Shown here one piece after another: positions 27,135 to 35,492 of a stretch of 64,000 bases of DNA (position 1 is the stretch's first letter; every line of letters starts with the position of its first letter). Made by a program: the position numbers and the translations under genes. Source of the DNA: Candidatus Binatia bacterium (GTDB lineage Bacteria; Desulfobacterota; Binatia; Bin18). The stretch lies in NCBI GenBank assembly GCA_022826945.1, contig JAJDTY010000007.1, forward strand, positions 1-64,000. Direction: 5' to 3'. The notes beneath the pieces are model-generated. The model did not search any database and was not told the DNA's origin. It saw nothing but the letters and a program-made list of their open reading frames with translations.

Positions 27135-28667
27135 ATGGCAGTCACACACCCGACCATTGATGACCTCGCCGATATTGCGGCTGGCTACGGCCTGGAACTG
27201 ACCGATGACGATCTGGAGTCGTTTCAGGGGCTCATGAGTGGGGTCCTGGAATCATACGCCCGACTGGATGAACTCACCGAGCCGAGTCTGCCGGTCTCCT
27301 ATCCGCGGACACCAGGCCATCGGCCCCAACCGGAAGACAATCCACTCGGAGCTTGGTACTGGCGGACGGATATCAAAGGCGCGTCCTCAGGGCCGCTGGC
27401 GGGAAAAACTCTGGCCATCAAGGACAACGTCTGTGTCGCCGGCGTCCCCATGATGAACGGCAGCAGCATTCTCGAAGGCTATACCCCGGAAATCGACGCC
27501 ACCATTGTGACGCGCATTCTCGATGCCGGCGGACATATTGTGGGCAAGGCGGTGTGTGAGAATCTGTGCTTCTCTGGCGGCAGCCATACCAATGCCACCG
27601 GTCCGGTGCTCAACCCGCACGACCACAGCCGCACAACGGGCGGCTCTTCGTGCGGTAGCGGGGCACTGGTCGCGGCGGGCGTAGTTGATATGGCGATTGG
27701 GGGCGACCAAGGCGGCTCGATTCGCATGCCGGCCTCGTGGTGTGGCATTTATGGGCATAAACCAACCTACGGCCTGGTTCCGTATACCGGCATCATGCCG
27801 ATTGAAATTACGCTTGATCATACCGGACCGATGACGCGCAGCGTGCATGATGCGGCCCTGCTGCTTGAGGTGTTGGCCGGCCCGGACGGACTGGACCCGC
27901 GCCAGCAGGCCGAGCTTCAGGGCCAGGCATATACCCAGGCCCTCAGCGGAAATGTCAACGGGCTGCGGATTGGCGTTGTGGAAGAAGGCTTTGGCTGGGA
28001 CGTGTCAGAACCGGACGTCGACGACAGTGTCCGAGAGGCGGCCCAGACGTTTGAGAAGCTCGGGGCTACGGTCTCAACCATATCCTTGCCCTGGCACCGC
28101 GATGGCCGACATGTCTGGAACAGCATTGCCACTGAAGGCCCGACCCTGCTGATGGTTGAGGGGGGTGGTATGGGGACAAATTGGAAAGGGCATTATACCA
28201 CTAGCCTGCTTGACGCCGCGGCGCGCGGACGGCTCACCCGTCCGAACGACCTGTCGGAAACTGTCAAGATGGTCATCCTGCTCGGCCGCTATATGCAGGA
28301 ACGCTATCATGGTCACTATTATGCCAAGGCCCAGAACATGGCCCGCGCTCTGGGGGCAGCCTACGATGCCGCCCTGCAAGAGCATGACCTGCTGCTCATG
28401 CCCACCCTGCCGATGAAAGCCACTGAAATTCCTGGGCCTGACGCCAGCCGCGAAGAGTACGTGCAGCGTGCACTTGAAATGCTGCACAACACCTGCCCGT
28501 TTGACGTGACTGGCCATCCTGCGCTGACGGCTCCCTGTGCGGTCTCGGAAGGCTTGCCGGTAGGCATGATGCTGATCGGCCGGCACGGAGATGACGCCAC
28601 CGTCCTGCGAGCCGCGGACGCATTCGAGAAAAACATATTTCCCGCGCCCACCCCGCCACAGACATAA
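27135..28667 (+). CDS. Amidase signature-family hydrolase
   Basis: 510 residues from the ATG at 27135. The Ser-cisSer-Lys triad is visible: Lys96 in LAIKDNVCV, Ser171/Ser172 in TTGGSSCGSG, and nucleophile Ser195 in GGDQGGSIRMP. The family hydrolyses amides (for example fatty-acid or aryl amides, or nitrile-derived amides); the substrate is not readable. A longer reading from 26856 would run through the divergent promoter and lacks family sequence. First of a plus-strand trio with the MOSC and GST genes. Confidence 0.88.
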   Translation: MAVTHPTIDDLADIAAGYGLELTDDDLESFQGLMSGVLESYARLDELTEPSLPVSYPRTPGHRPQPEDNPLGAWYWRTDIKGASSGPLAGKTLAIKDNVCVAGVPMMNGSSILEGYTPEIDATIVTRILDAGGHIVGKAVCENLCFSGGSHTNATGPVLNPHDHSRTTGGSSCGSGALVAAGVVDMAIGGDQGGSIRMPASWCGIYGHKPTYGLVPYTGIMPIEITLDHTGPMTRSVHDAALLLEVLAGPDGLDPRQQAELQGQAYTQALSGNVNGLRIGVVEEGFGWDVSEPDVDDSVREAAQTFEKLGATVSTISLPWHRDGRHVWNSIATEGPTLLMVEGGGMGTNWKGHYTTSLLDAAARGRLTRPNDLSETVKMVILLGRYMQERYHGHYYAKAQNMARALGAAYDAALQEHDLLLMPTLPMKATEIPGPDASREEYVQRALEMLHNTCPFDVTGHPALTAPCAVSEGLPVGMMLIGRHGDDATVLRAADAFEKNIFPAPTPPQT

Positions 28668-28677
28668 AAGGGGTGAT

Positions 28678-29490
28678 ATGATTACGGTAGCCTCGCTCTA
28701 TATCTATCCTGTAAAATCGTGCGCGGGGGTTCGCTGTGCGCAGGCCACACTCGACATGCGCGGACTCCGGCACGACCGTGACTGGATGATCGTTGATGGG
28801 CATAACGAATTTGTGACCCAGCGCGAGCATCCTCGCCTAGCCTTGATTACCCCTCAACTTGAGGCCGACACGCTACGCCTTACAACACCCGAGGGACGAG
28901 ATGTCTCGCTACCAACGACGGGTGTCGTCGGGCCAACGCGCCGTGTACGGGTATGGCGTGATTGGTGCGAGGCGGTCGATCAAGGCGACATAGCAGCCCA
29001 GTTCTTTTCCGACTGGTTGGGGGAATCCGTTCGGTTGGTCAAAATGGCCGACTCATTCGAGCGCCGGGTTGATCCCCGCTATGCAAGGACGTCGGCGCTC
29101 ACCGGCTTCTCCGATGGCTATCCGCTTCTGCTGATCTCACAAGCGTCCCTAGACGACCTCAACACTCGACTCGAAACGTCGCTGCCTATGAACCGTTTCC
29201 GCCCCAATCTGGTGGTTTCCGGCTGCGACCGGTATGCCGAGGACGGTTGGCAACAGGTACAGATCAACACCATCGCCTTTGACATCGCAAAACCGTGTGA
29301 GCGGTGTACCGTGACCACCACCGACCAGGCGACGGGCGAACGGGGCATCGAACCGCTGCGTACCCTGGCAACCTATCGGCGGGTTGGTACAAAAGTCTAT
29401 TTTGGGCAGAATATCATTCACAGGACGGCAGGCACTCTTGTGGTGGGGGAGCCGGTTGAGGTTATGCCCAGAAAACAACCACGTTCGTGA
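28678..29490 (+). CDS. MOSC-domain protein, YcbX/mARC-like molybdoenzyme
   Basis: 270 residues from the ATG at 28678, 10 bp after the amidase. An N-terminal MOSC_N beta-barrel opens with LYIYPVKSCAGV and GLRHDRDWMIVD, and a C-terminal MOSC domain contains KPCERCTVTTTD with the conserved cysteine that ligates molybdenum in mARC/YcbX. Known members reduce N-hydroxylated compounds using an external electron source. An amidase and a glutathione transferase flank it, so a role in detoxifying N-oxygenated or amide compounds is plausible but inferred. Confidence 0.83.
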   Translation: MITVASLYIYPVKSCAGVRCAQATLDMRGLRHDRDWMIVDGHNEFVTQREHPRLALITPQLEADTLRLTTPEGRDVSLPTTGVVGPTRRVRVWRDWCEAVDQGDIAAQFFSDWLGESVRLVKMADSFERRVDPRYARTSALTGFSDGYPLLLISQASLDDLNTRLETSLPMNRFRPNLVVSGCDRYAEDGWQQVQINTIAFDIAKPCERCTVTTTDQATGERGIEPLRTLATYRRVGTKVYFGQNIIHRTAGTLVVGEPVEVMPRKQPRS

Positions 29491-29505
29491 CGGGAGGAGG
29501 ACTCC

Positions 29506-30459
29506 ATGCTCGTAGACGGCAAATGGGAAGACGACTGGCAGATGAAAAAACGCACGGACGCCCAGGGCCGCTTTATCCGGCAGGAATCAACGTTTCGGCA
29601 TTGGGTCACCCCGGACGGCTCAGCCGGTCCAACCGGAGACGACGGCTTTCAGGCGGAGCTAGGCCGCTATCACCTGTATATTGCCTACAACTGCCCGTGG
29701 GCCTGCCGAGCCCTGCTCTACCGCAAGCTGAAAAAATTGGAAGATGTCATCTCCCTTTCGATCGCCATCCCTGAATTCACCGACCAGGGCTATAGCTTTG
29801 GTGAATATCCAGCCTCCATTCCCGACCCGCTATTCAATATCCGCTATGTCCACGAACTCTACACCCGTGCCGACCCCCATTTTACCGGTCGCCCGACCGT
29901 TCCGGTGCTGTGGGATAAACAGCGGAACACAATGGTCAATAATGAATCGGCTGACATCATCCGCATGTTCAATACCGCCTTTGACGCCTATGGAGATGCC
30001 TCGGTCGATTTTTATCCCGTGGACTTACGGCCCGAGATCGACGCCCTGAACGAGCGGCTGTACGAGGGCCTCAACAACGGCGTCTACCGGACTGGATTTG
30101 CCGTGAGCCAAGAGGCGTATGAGTCGGCCGTGGCCGATGTGTTCGACTGTTTGGACGAACTGGAACAACGGCTGGAGGGGCAACCTTATCTCCTTGGCGA
30201 GCAGCTTACCGAGGCGGATTGGCGGGCATTCGTGACCCTGATTCGTTTTGACATCGCCTATTACGGCCTCTTCAAGTGCAACCTCCGTCGCATTATCGAC
30301 TACCCCAACCTGTCGGCCTATCTCAAACGGCTGTACGACCTGCCCGGCGTGGCAGAGACGGTGAATTTTGAGCACATCAAACGGACGTATTATACCATTC
30401 GGAAAGTGAACCCGAGCGGCATTATCCCCAAAGGGCCGGAGCGGGTGTTTGCCGCCTGA
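29506..30459 (+). CDS. Xi-class glutathione S-transferase / glutathionyl-hydroquinone reductase
   Basis: 317 residues, ATG at 29506 after GGAGGAGG. The active-site motif is YNCPWACR with Cys63, the signature of glutathionyl-hydroquinone reductases that release glutathione from glutathionyl-hydroquinones. The C-terminal helical domain ends in INPxGxxPxGP form (VNPSGIIPKGP), also typical. The length of about 320 residues matches the family. It follows the MOSC gene by 15 bp. Confidence 0.88.
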   Translation: MLVDGKWEDDWQMKKRTDAQGRFIRQESTFRHWVTPDGSAGPTGDDGFQAELGRYHLYIAYNCPWACRALLYRKLKKLEDVISLSIAIPEFTDQGYSFGEYPASIPDPLFNIRYVHELYTRADPHFTGRPTVPVLWDKQRNTMVNNESADIIRMFNTAFDAYGDASVDFYPVDLRPEIDALNERLYEGLNNGVYRTGFAVSQEAYESAVADVFDCLDELEQRLEGQPYLLGEQLTEADWRAFVTLIRFDIAYYGLFKCNLRRIIDYPNLSAYLKRLYDLPGVAETVNFEHIKRTYYTIRKVNPSGIIPKGPERVFAA

Positions 30460-30476
30460 GGTCCTTTGGTTGAGAA

Positions 30477-31514
30477 TTACAACCGGTCCAATGACGGCTC
30501 GGCAATTTTCAACAGTTGCTTGCCCTGATTCTTACCTTCAAACAGCCGCAGAAACGTGCGCGGTGCGTTTTCAAATCCCTCTTGAATGTCCTCCTGAAAA
30601 GTCAACTGGCCGCTGGCAATCCACTCCGTCAGCTCTTGGGCCGCCTGACCAAACCGGGCGGCATAGTCGATAACAATAAAGCCTTCCATCCGCGCCCGCT
30701 GGATCACCAGATTCATATAATTTTTCGGTCCGGGCGGCGGAGTGGCCTCGTTGTAGCGTGAAATGCCACCACACAGCACCACGCGCGCGTTGAGCGCAAT
30801 ATGCGCCAGCGCCGCATCCAGGATGTCCCCGCCGACATTATCAAAATACAGATGGATACCGTCCGGGCATAACGCGCCAAGCCGCGTTTCCACGTCTTCG
30901 GCCTTGTAATCGATAGCCGCGTCATAGTGGGCTTCTTCGGTCAACCAGCGGCATTTTTCCGGTCCGCCGGCAATCCCGATGACCTGGCAGCCCTTGATCT
31001 TGGCAATCTGTCCGGCAATTGAGCCGGTTGCTCCGGCCGCGCCCGATACCACACAGGTCTCGCCAGCTTTGGGCTGCCCGACATCCAAGATGCCGAAATA
31101 CGCGGTCAGACCCGTCACCCCAAGGACGCCCAACGGCCAAGTTAACGAAGCGTCAACCGGAATTTTTGTTGGCGGCATCAGACCGCCCCGTTCACTGGCC
31201 GCCGCATACTCCTGCCAGCCAAAGCCGCCCTGCACGCACTCGCCCGGCCGGAAATTCGGATGGCGCGACTCAACCACTTGGCCCACGCTCAGGGCCCGCA
31301 TGACTTCACCAATCTGGACCGGCGGGATATAGCTCTTGCGGTCTTCGATCCAGCCGCGCATGGCCGGTTCGAAGGCGAGGTACAAATTGCGGACCAGAAA
31401 CTGCCCGTCCTCAAGCTGCGGCATCTCAGCTTCGTGATAGGCAAAGTCGGATTCCTTGACCATGCCCTGCGGGCGGCAGGCCAAACGCCACTGTCGATTG
31501 ATGTGCTGGCTCAC
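30477..31514 (-). CDS. NADP-dependent medium-chain oxidoreductase (CurA/PTGR type)
   Basis: About 345 residues from the GTG at 31514, preceded by GGAAGGAG; a longer in-frame reading to 31556 has no better start. Motifs include RNLYLAFEPAMRGWI and the nucleotide-binding VVSGAAGATGSIAGQIAK, the hallmark of zinc-independent MDR enzymes such as curcumin or prostaglandin reductases, with YFDNVGGDILDAAL in the C-terminal half. These reduce enone double bonds or quinones with NADPH. Convergent with the GST gene (17 bp apart). Confidence 0.85.
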   Translation of the reverse strand: MSQHINRQWRLACRPQGMVKESDFAYHEAEMPQLEDGQFLVRNLYLAFEPAMRGWIEDRKSYIPPVQIGEVMRALSVGQVVESRHPNFRPGECVQGGFGWQEYAAASERGGLMPPTKIPVDASLTWPLGVLGVTGLTAYFGILDVGQPKAGETCVVSGAAGATGSIAGQIAKIKGCQVIGIAGGPEKCRWLTEEAHYDAAIDYKAEDVETRLGALCPDGIHLYFDNVGGDILDAALAHIALNARVVLCGGISRYNEATPPPGPKNYMNLVIQRARMEGFIVIDYAARFGQAAQELTEWIASGQLTFQEDIQEGFENAPRTFLRLFEGKNQGKQLLKIAEPSLDRL

Positions 31515-31736
31515 TAATAGTCTCCTTCCGGGCGCATCGTCTTCCCGACACATCATAGCATTACGATCAGGAGCCCGGCTATGACGGGACGGCAGAGCCC
31601 CGGGCGTACCTACCGACGGACCGAGTTGTCCCCCTGCCCGACTTGGCTTACAATCGGGACTACGCTTCCGCTACTCCATGCAAGACAGGGAGTAGCAATA
31701 TGGAGTGGAATCCGATTGAGAACAAAACGAGAAAGG

Positions 31737-32639
31737 ATGATACGCATGGCTGCGCTTTATGTGTGTCTCTCACTACTCCTCCTGAGTCTGCCGGCATGCA
31801 GTAAGAGCCTTGTTCCAAAGCTCTCAGGCTCCGACAAATCGGCTTCGACCACACCGATCGCAGAAGAGGGGAAGATCGATGCGGACTCTCAGACCGCCCA
31901 CTTTTCAGTACCGCCGCAACAACTGGCGGCCCTGTTAATCAAGACGGCCAAGGCTGAGGGCTGGGCACCCAAGCAACGGGCGGTTGAAAATGATGAGCGC
32001 TGGGTCGTGACCGTCCGCGACCCGGACAAGCCGCTTGGCAAGTCTGAACAGAACGTCTTTATCGAAAGTAATGCCGGCAGCGGCAGTGTCGTTCGGGTTG
32101 GCTCCGGCGTTGCGGCGCTGCCCGAGCCGTTGCTGGCACCGCTCAAGGCTAACGTGACGACATACTATGAGCCGCCCAAGCCGGTGGCGCAGACACTAGC
32201 GGCAACGGAGGAGCGAGACTATTCCGACAGAAAGTCTCCAGCCGATGTCGTAGTCACGGCCGGGACCCCAATGCGGCCCTACCGGAAACTCGGCAAAGTC
32301 CGATCAAGCGTGCAGCGAAATGAAAAAACCCTCTCCCAGAAGATCTGGGACGCGCCGATGTCCCTGATTCGAGACACCGACGAGGAGAGCACCAGCAAGA
32401 CCCGTCTGTTCAACAAGCTCAGCGCCAATGCGATACGCAAATACGGCAGCCAGGTCGATGCCATCATCAAAGCCCGCTACAAAGCACGCACGGACGGTAG
32501 CGCGTTTGCGTCAGGGCTGGCCGTGCAGTACGTCGCAACTGAAGAGCGTTTGGAGGAGATCGAACGGTTGCATGAAAAAGGCTATTTGACCGACGCCGAG
32601 TACGCGGACAAACGCGCAAAAATTCTGCAAGGACTCTAA
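31737..32639 (+). CDS. Lipoprotein resembling BamC/NlpB, with C-terminal SHOCT-like motif
   Basis: About 300 residues from the ATG at 31737. Lipobox LSLPAC follows a hydrophobic run. The mature N-terminus has SGSDKSASTTPI and then a domain with LAALLIKTAKAEGW and ERWVVTVRDPDKPLG that resembles BamC/NlpB-like lipoproteins of the outer-membrane assembly machinery. The C-terminal ERLEEIERLHEKGYLTDAEY is a short SHOCT-like helix pair. Assignment to BamC is tentative. A strong hairpin follows at 32674-32706. Confidence 0.55.
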   Translation: MIRMAALYVCLSLLLLSLPACSKSLVPKLSGSDKSASTTPIAEEGKIDADSQTAHFSVPPQQLAALLIKTAKAEGWAPKQRAVENDERWVVTVRDPDKPLGKSEQNVFIESNAGSGSVVRVGSGVAALPEPLLAPLKANVTTYYEPPKPVAQTLAATEERDYSDRKSPADVVVTAGTPMRPYRKLGKVRSSVQRNEKTLSQKIWDAPMSLIRDTDEESTSKTRLFNKLSANAIRKYGSQVDAIIKARYKARTDGSAFASGLAVQYVATEERLEEIERLHEKGYLTDAEYADKRAKILQGL

Positions 32640-32673
32640 CCGCTGTCTTTGTGGACTGAGAGAGTTCTGATTT

Positions 32674-32706
32674 GTCTGGGGGTGGGCCTGACGCTCACCC
32701 CCAGAC
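32674..32706. terminator. Bidirectional hairpin between convergent genes
   Basis: An 11-bp perfect inverted repeat, GTCTGGGGGTG at 32674-32684 with CACCCCCAGAC at 32696-32706, encloses an 11-base loop. It lies between the convergent lipoprotein and nuclease genes. The T-rich tract is weak on both sides (GGCTTTGATT on the plus strand; AAATCAGA on the minus), so it may be a partly Rho-assisted or simple insulating hairpin. Confidence 0.55.
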
Positions 32707-32722
32707 GAAGGCTTTGATTAGT

Positions 32723-33664
32723 CTACTTACCTGTATGGCCGTTGTCTTTTTCGGGGTCATACAGACGGAATACTCCTCTCCTCACCAACCAATAATATTT
32801 ATAATCTCCACGATGATGGCGGTATGACGGACTATTAGGGCAGCACGCTCCAATCTGAGCTCCTACTGTTCTCCCATTGAAGTCAGGATACTTCTCCAAG
32901 ACGCGTGTACGGACCTCTTTTCGTGTAAATTCAACGTTTGTATCTCCCCTCGTTAATTGCTGCACTGCTTCCAACACCACCTCCCTTACCGACTTGTCAC
33001 CCGACCATCGCGAGTTCTGCGAGGCAGGCTGCCTCTGAGCTTTGGGCGCATTAATGTTTTCATCTCCAACAATTACTTCCGTACTGACAAGCACTTCTCC
33101 AGATTTCGTTTTGAAGATTGAGACAGCTATACAACTGATATCCATCCCATATGAACGGAGGAGTCGGCAAACACGCGCTATGCTCGGCCGTATTTCTTCC
33201 GCCACAACAAATAGGCGTAATCGCCGATTCAGGGTTGGAACTTCTTCCTCATCACTTACGTCAAACGTCTCCCTGAATGCCTCTCGAAAATTTTTTCCTT
33301 TTCCTCTGAAATAACTCTCAGCTATCTTCTGAATCTGCTTCTCTGAAAGCTCGTCTGCCCATGCTGCATAGTCGAGTAGCTGCGCTACCACTTCCCGTGG
33401 CGCCCGCTTCTTTTTCAGTTCGACAATGACAAGGTTTCCTTCGACATCCACCCCAAGCAAATCAGGAAAGATAGTACCTTCTTCACTTGTGGCACTCGTT
33501 TGCCGTCCAATCCAGAGAATAAGCTCGTCTTGGGCAAGTGTCCCAGGGCTATTTTCAAGCCAACTCTCTAAATAACTCTCAAGTTCGAGGTTTGTCTCTT
33601 GCGCGATGACGAGTTCAGCATCAGACATATCGTCACCTTCTACTCGCAACCTAAAGAGAGGCAT
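32723..33664 (-). CDS. Predicted PD-(D/E)XK nuclease, NucS/DUF91-like N-terminal domain
   Basis: 313 residues. A PD-(D/E)XK nuclease core is visible in FPDLLGVDVEGNLVIVELKK: catalytic Asp in PDLL, then the E-x-K in VELKKK. The order and the nearby AQLLDYAAWADEL resemble the DUF91/NucS-like endonuclease fold. After about residue 220 there is a basic C-terminal part (RKEVRTRVLEKYPDFNGRTV) that looks like a winged-helix or DNA-binding tail. The DNA is visibly AT-richer (about 40-45% GC in sampled 60-base lines against about 60% in the flanks). A restriction- or repair-type role is inferred. Confidence 0.65.
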   Translation of the reverse strand: MPLFRLRVEGDDMSDAELVIAQETNLELESYLESWLENSPGTLAQDELILWIGRQTSATSEEGTIFPDLLGVDVEGNLVIVELKKKRAPREVVAQLLDYAAWADELSEKQIQKIAESYFRGKGKNFREAFRETFDVSDEEEVPTLNRRLRLFVVAEEIRPSIARVCRLLRSYGMDISCIAVSIFKTKSGEVLVSTEVIVGDENINAPKAQRQPASQNSRWSGDKSVREVVLEAVQQLTRGDTNVEFTRKEVRTRVLEKYPDFNGRTVGAQIGACCPNSPSYRHHRGDYKYYWLVRRGVFRLYDPEKDNGHTGK

Positions 33665-33672
33665 TGTTTTTC

Positions 33673-34665
33673 CTACTTCACCACAATCGGATTAATTGGC
33701 GAGCCAGCAGCACCGAAAATCTTGAGCGGCGTACAGGCGTACAGAAAAGCGTACTGTCTGTCTTCCGCACAATCGGCAGCTAGGTCTTCGAGCCAGTTGA
33801 TTTCGCTGAACAGGACACCGAGATTGCGCATGAGCGCCCCGTGGAGCGGCACAAAGCAGCCGGACTCGGGATGAGACGTTTGCTCGCTGGCCAGGGTATC
33901 GCTGCCCAGGCTGGGAATTTCCATTTCGTGGAACCAGTTCACCAACTCGGGGCTGTACGCAATCCCCGGTTCACTCATGGCCTGGACAGCCGTATCGGGC
34001 GAGTCGTCTGTTGCGTTTTCACCGTAATAGGCTGCCGGTCCTTCGGTAAAAAAGCGATTCAGCCAGCCGGTCCGAATCAAGAGAATATCGTGCCTTTCTA
34101 TGGTCAACTTTTGATGTTCGACCGTCTGATGTAACTCGTCTAAACTGATGCCATACCCGGCAGGCAGATGGGGGAGATTTTTGTAGCGAGCCACATCGAG
34201 CAATACACCGCGGCCGACCACGCCGCGTTCCGCTACGGGCAGAATGCTGTCCTTACTGAGCCCGCCACCCATGGTCGTTCTGGCGTCATAGCCGTTATAG
34301 AGTTTGTCGTCGAACCAGACGTGACCCAAGGCGTCATATTGCGTCGTAGCCTGGAGATTGGTCATCATGACGTCATCGGCGTATTCGATTCCGCCTGGGA
34401 ACGGCTGGGCTTTCCCGCTCAGATAATGGCCCTTGTCCATGACCATCATCCGGCTCGGCTGGCTGCGGCCCTTATAGCCGGGGTCGCCGTCGGGATGGCA
34501 CATCCGTACCTGGAGCGTAAAGACTTTACCGCTTTGGACAGCCCTCACCCCGCGCAGGACTTCCGCTTGAGTCAGAAAATTCAGAGAACCGAGTTCATCG
34601 TCCGCACCCCAGCGTCCCCAGTTTTTGGGCGCGTCTTTTAAGAGTTCAGTCAGCGTTTGAGCCAT
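33673..34665 (-). CDS. Cyclase-family metal-dependent hydrolase (kynurenine formamidase-like fold)
   Basis: 330 residues from the ATG at 34665, with AGAAGGAGG upstream; longer in-frame readings lack a ribosome site. The metal-site region reads ATTQYDALGHVWFDD, the Q-x-D-x-x-x-H variant common in about 330-residue cyclase-family proteins, in place of the formamidase HxGTHxD. NWGRWGADDELGSLNFL at the N-terminus is also typical. Likely hydrolyses an amide or ester; substrate unknown. The nuclease gene follows 8 bp downstream. Confidence 0.82.
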   Translation of the reverse strand: MAQTLTELLKDAPKNWGRWGADDELGSLNFLTQAEVLRGVRAVQSGKVFTLQVRMCHPDGDPGYKGRSQPSRMMVMDKGHYLSGKAQPFPGGIEYADDVMMTNLQATTQYDALGHVWFDDKLYNGYDARTTMGGGLSKDSILPVAERGVVGRGVLLDVARYKNLPHLPAGYGISLDELHQTVEHQKLTIERHDILLIRTGWLNRFFTEGPAAYYGENATDDSPDTAVQAMSEPGIAYSPELVNWFHEMEIPSLGSDTLASEQTSHPESGCFVPLHGALMRNLGVLFSEINWLEDLAADCAEDRQYAFLYACTPLKIFGAAGSPINPIVVK

Positions 34666-34832
34666 GTCCGCCTCCTTCTGAAAGAATTGAAGGGACGGAT
34701 AACAAACCTCAGATACGCAGACAAGCATCGATTCGAACCGCCGGCTGCGTCGTATCCGTAGCGCCCCCCGCTGGAACGTCGCTGCCGTTCCTGGCAAAAA
34801 GGAGGAAAGAATACCAAAACGGTTTCAGACTC

Positions 34833-35477
34833 GTGGCTCACAGATCAGACATCAGACGACTGCGGACCTTGTTTTTTCCTTTTGTTATTGGAGTAGCACT
34901 CTGTAGCAGTCCCGACGCTGCCGCTGAGTCAGACGGGCAGTCAACGTCCGGCCAGGAGAGCTTTCGCCTCGTGGATGAGGGCGGCAGTTCGCCGAGCGAT
35001 CTGGGCCTAGACCCGCATATCGATCCGCCCCAAGTCGGCCTCGACCCGACGTCGATGGTTACTGCCCACAACGTCCTCGAACTGGCGTTTCAGCAATCGG
35101 CAGCCGCCCGACACCTCTGGTTCCTCTTTGCCGGGGTTGGGTTGGGGCTGCTGATTTTTTCCGCCGTCCTCGTTCGACTCATCACTGGAACCCGGACCGT
35201 TACCGCCCTCTTGGCGCTCTGGGCGCTGGCCTTCAGCGTATTCGCCTGTCTACACTGGGCTGCCCTGGACTCGGTTCAGCAGCAGCGCCTCCTCCTGACA
35301 GGGCTGGTCCAGCATGCGGCAGACCAGGCTTCCGCGCCAGACTTTCTTGTCTCTCTGGCGGCCACAATCCAACCTCTTTCCCGAGAGCTGCTGGCTGCTG
35401 CGCACCTCTGCCTGGACATTCTGGCCTTGGGGACACTGCTCCTCCTGTGGCGACACGGGCAGCGGGACAGTCCCTAA
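34833..35477 (+). CDS. Putative membrane protein with signal sequence
   Basis: 214 residues if the GTG at 34833 is used; no strong ribosome site is seen. A signal-like N-terminus (LFFPFVIGVALCSSPDAAAE) is followed by an acidic, proline-rich stretch (LGLDPHIDPPQVGLDPTS) and then three hydrophobic segments near 92-115, 122-143 and 187-205. I recognise no family. It is divergent from the cyclase gene and convergent with the acyl-CoA dehydrogenase-like gene. Confidence 0.45.
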   Translation: MAHRSDIRRLRTLFFPFVIGVALCSSPDAAAESDGQSTSGQESFRLVDEGGSSPSDLGLDPHIDPPQVGLDPTSMVTAHNVLELAFQQSAAARHLWFLFAGVGLGLLIFSAVLVRLITGTRTVTALLALWALAFSVFACLHWAALDSVQQQRLLLTGLVQHAADQASAPDFLVSLAATIQPLSRELLAAAHLCLDILALGTLLLLWRHGQRDSP

Positions 35478-35492
35478 TCGGTTTGTTGCGGC

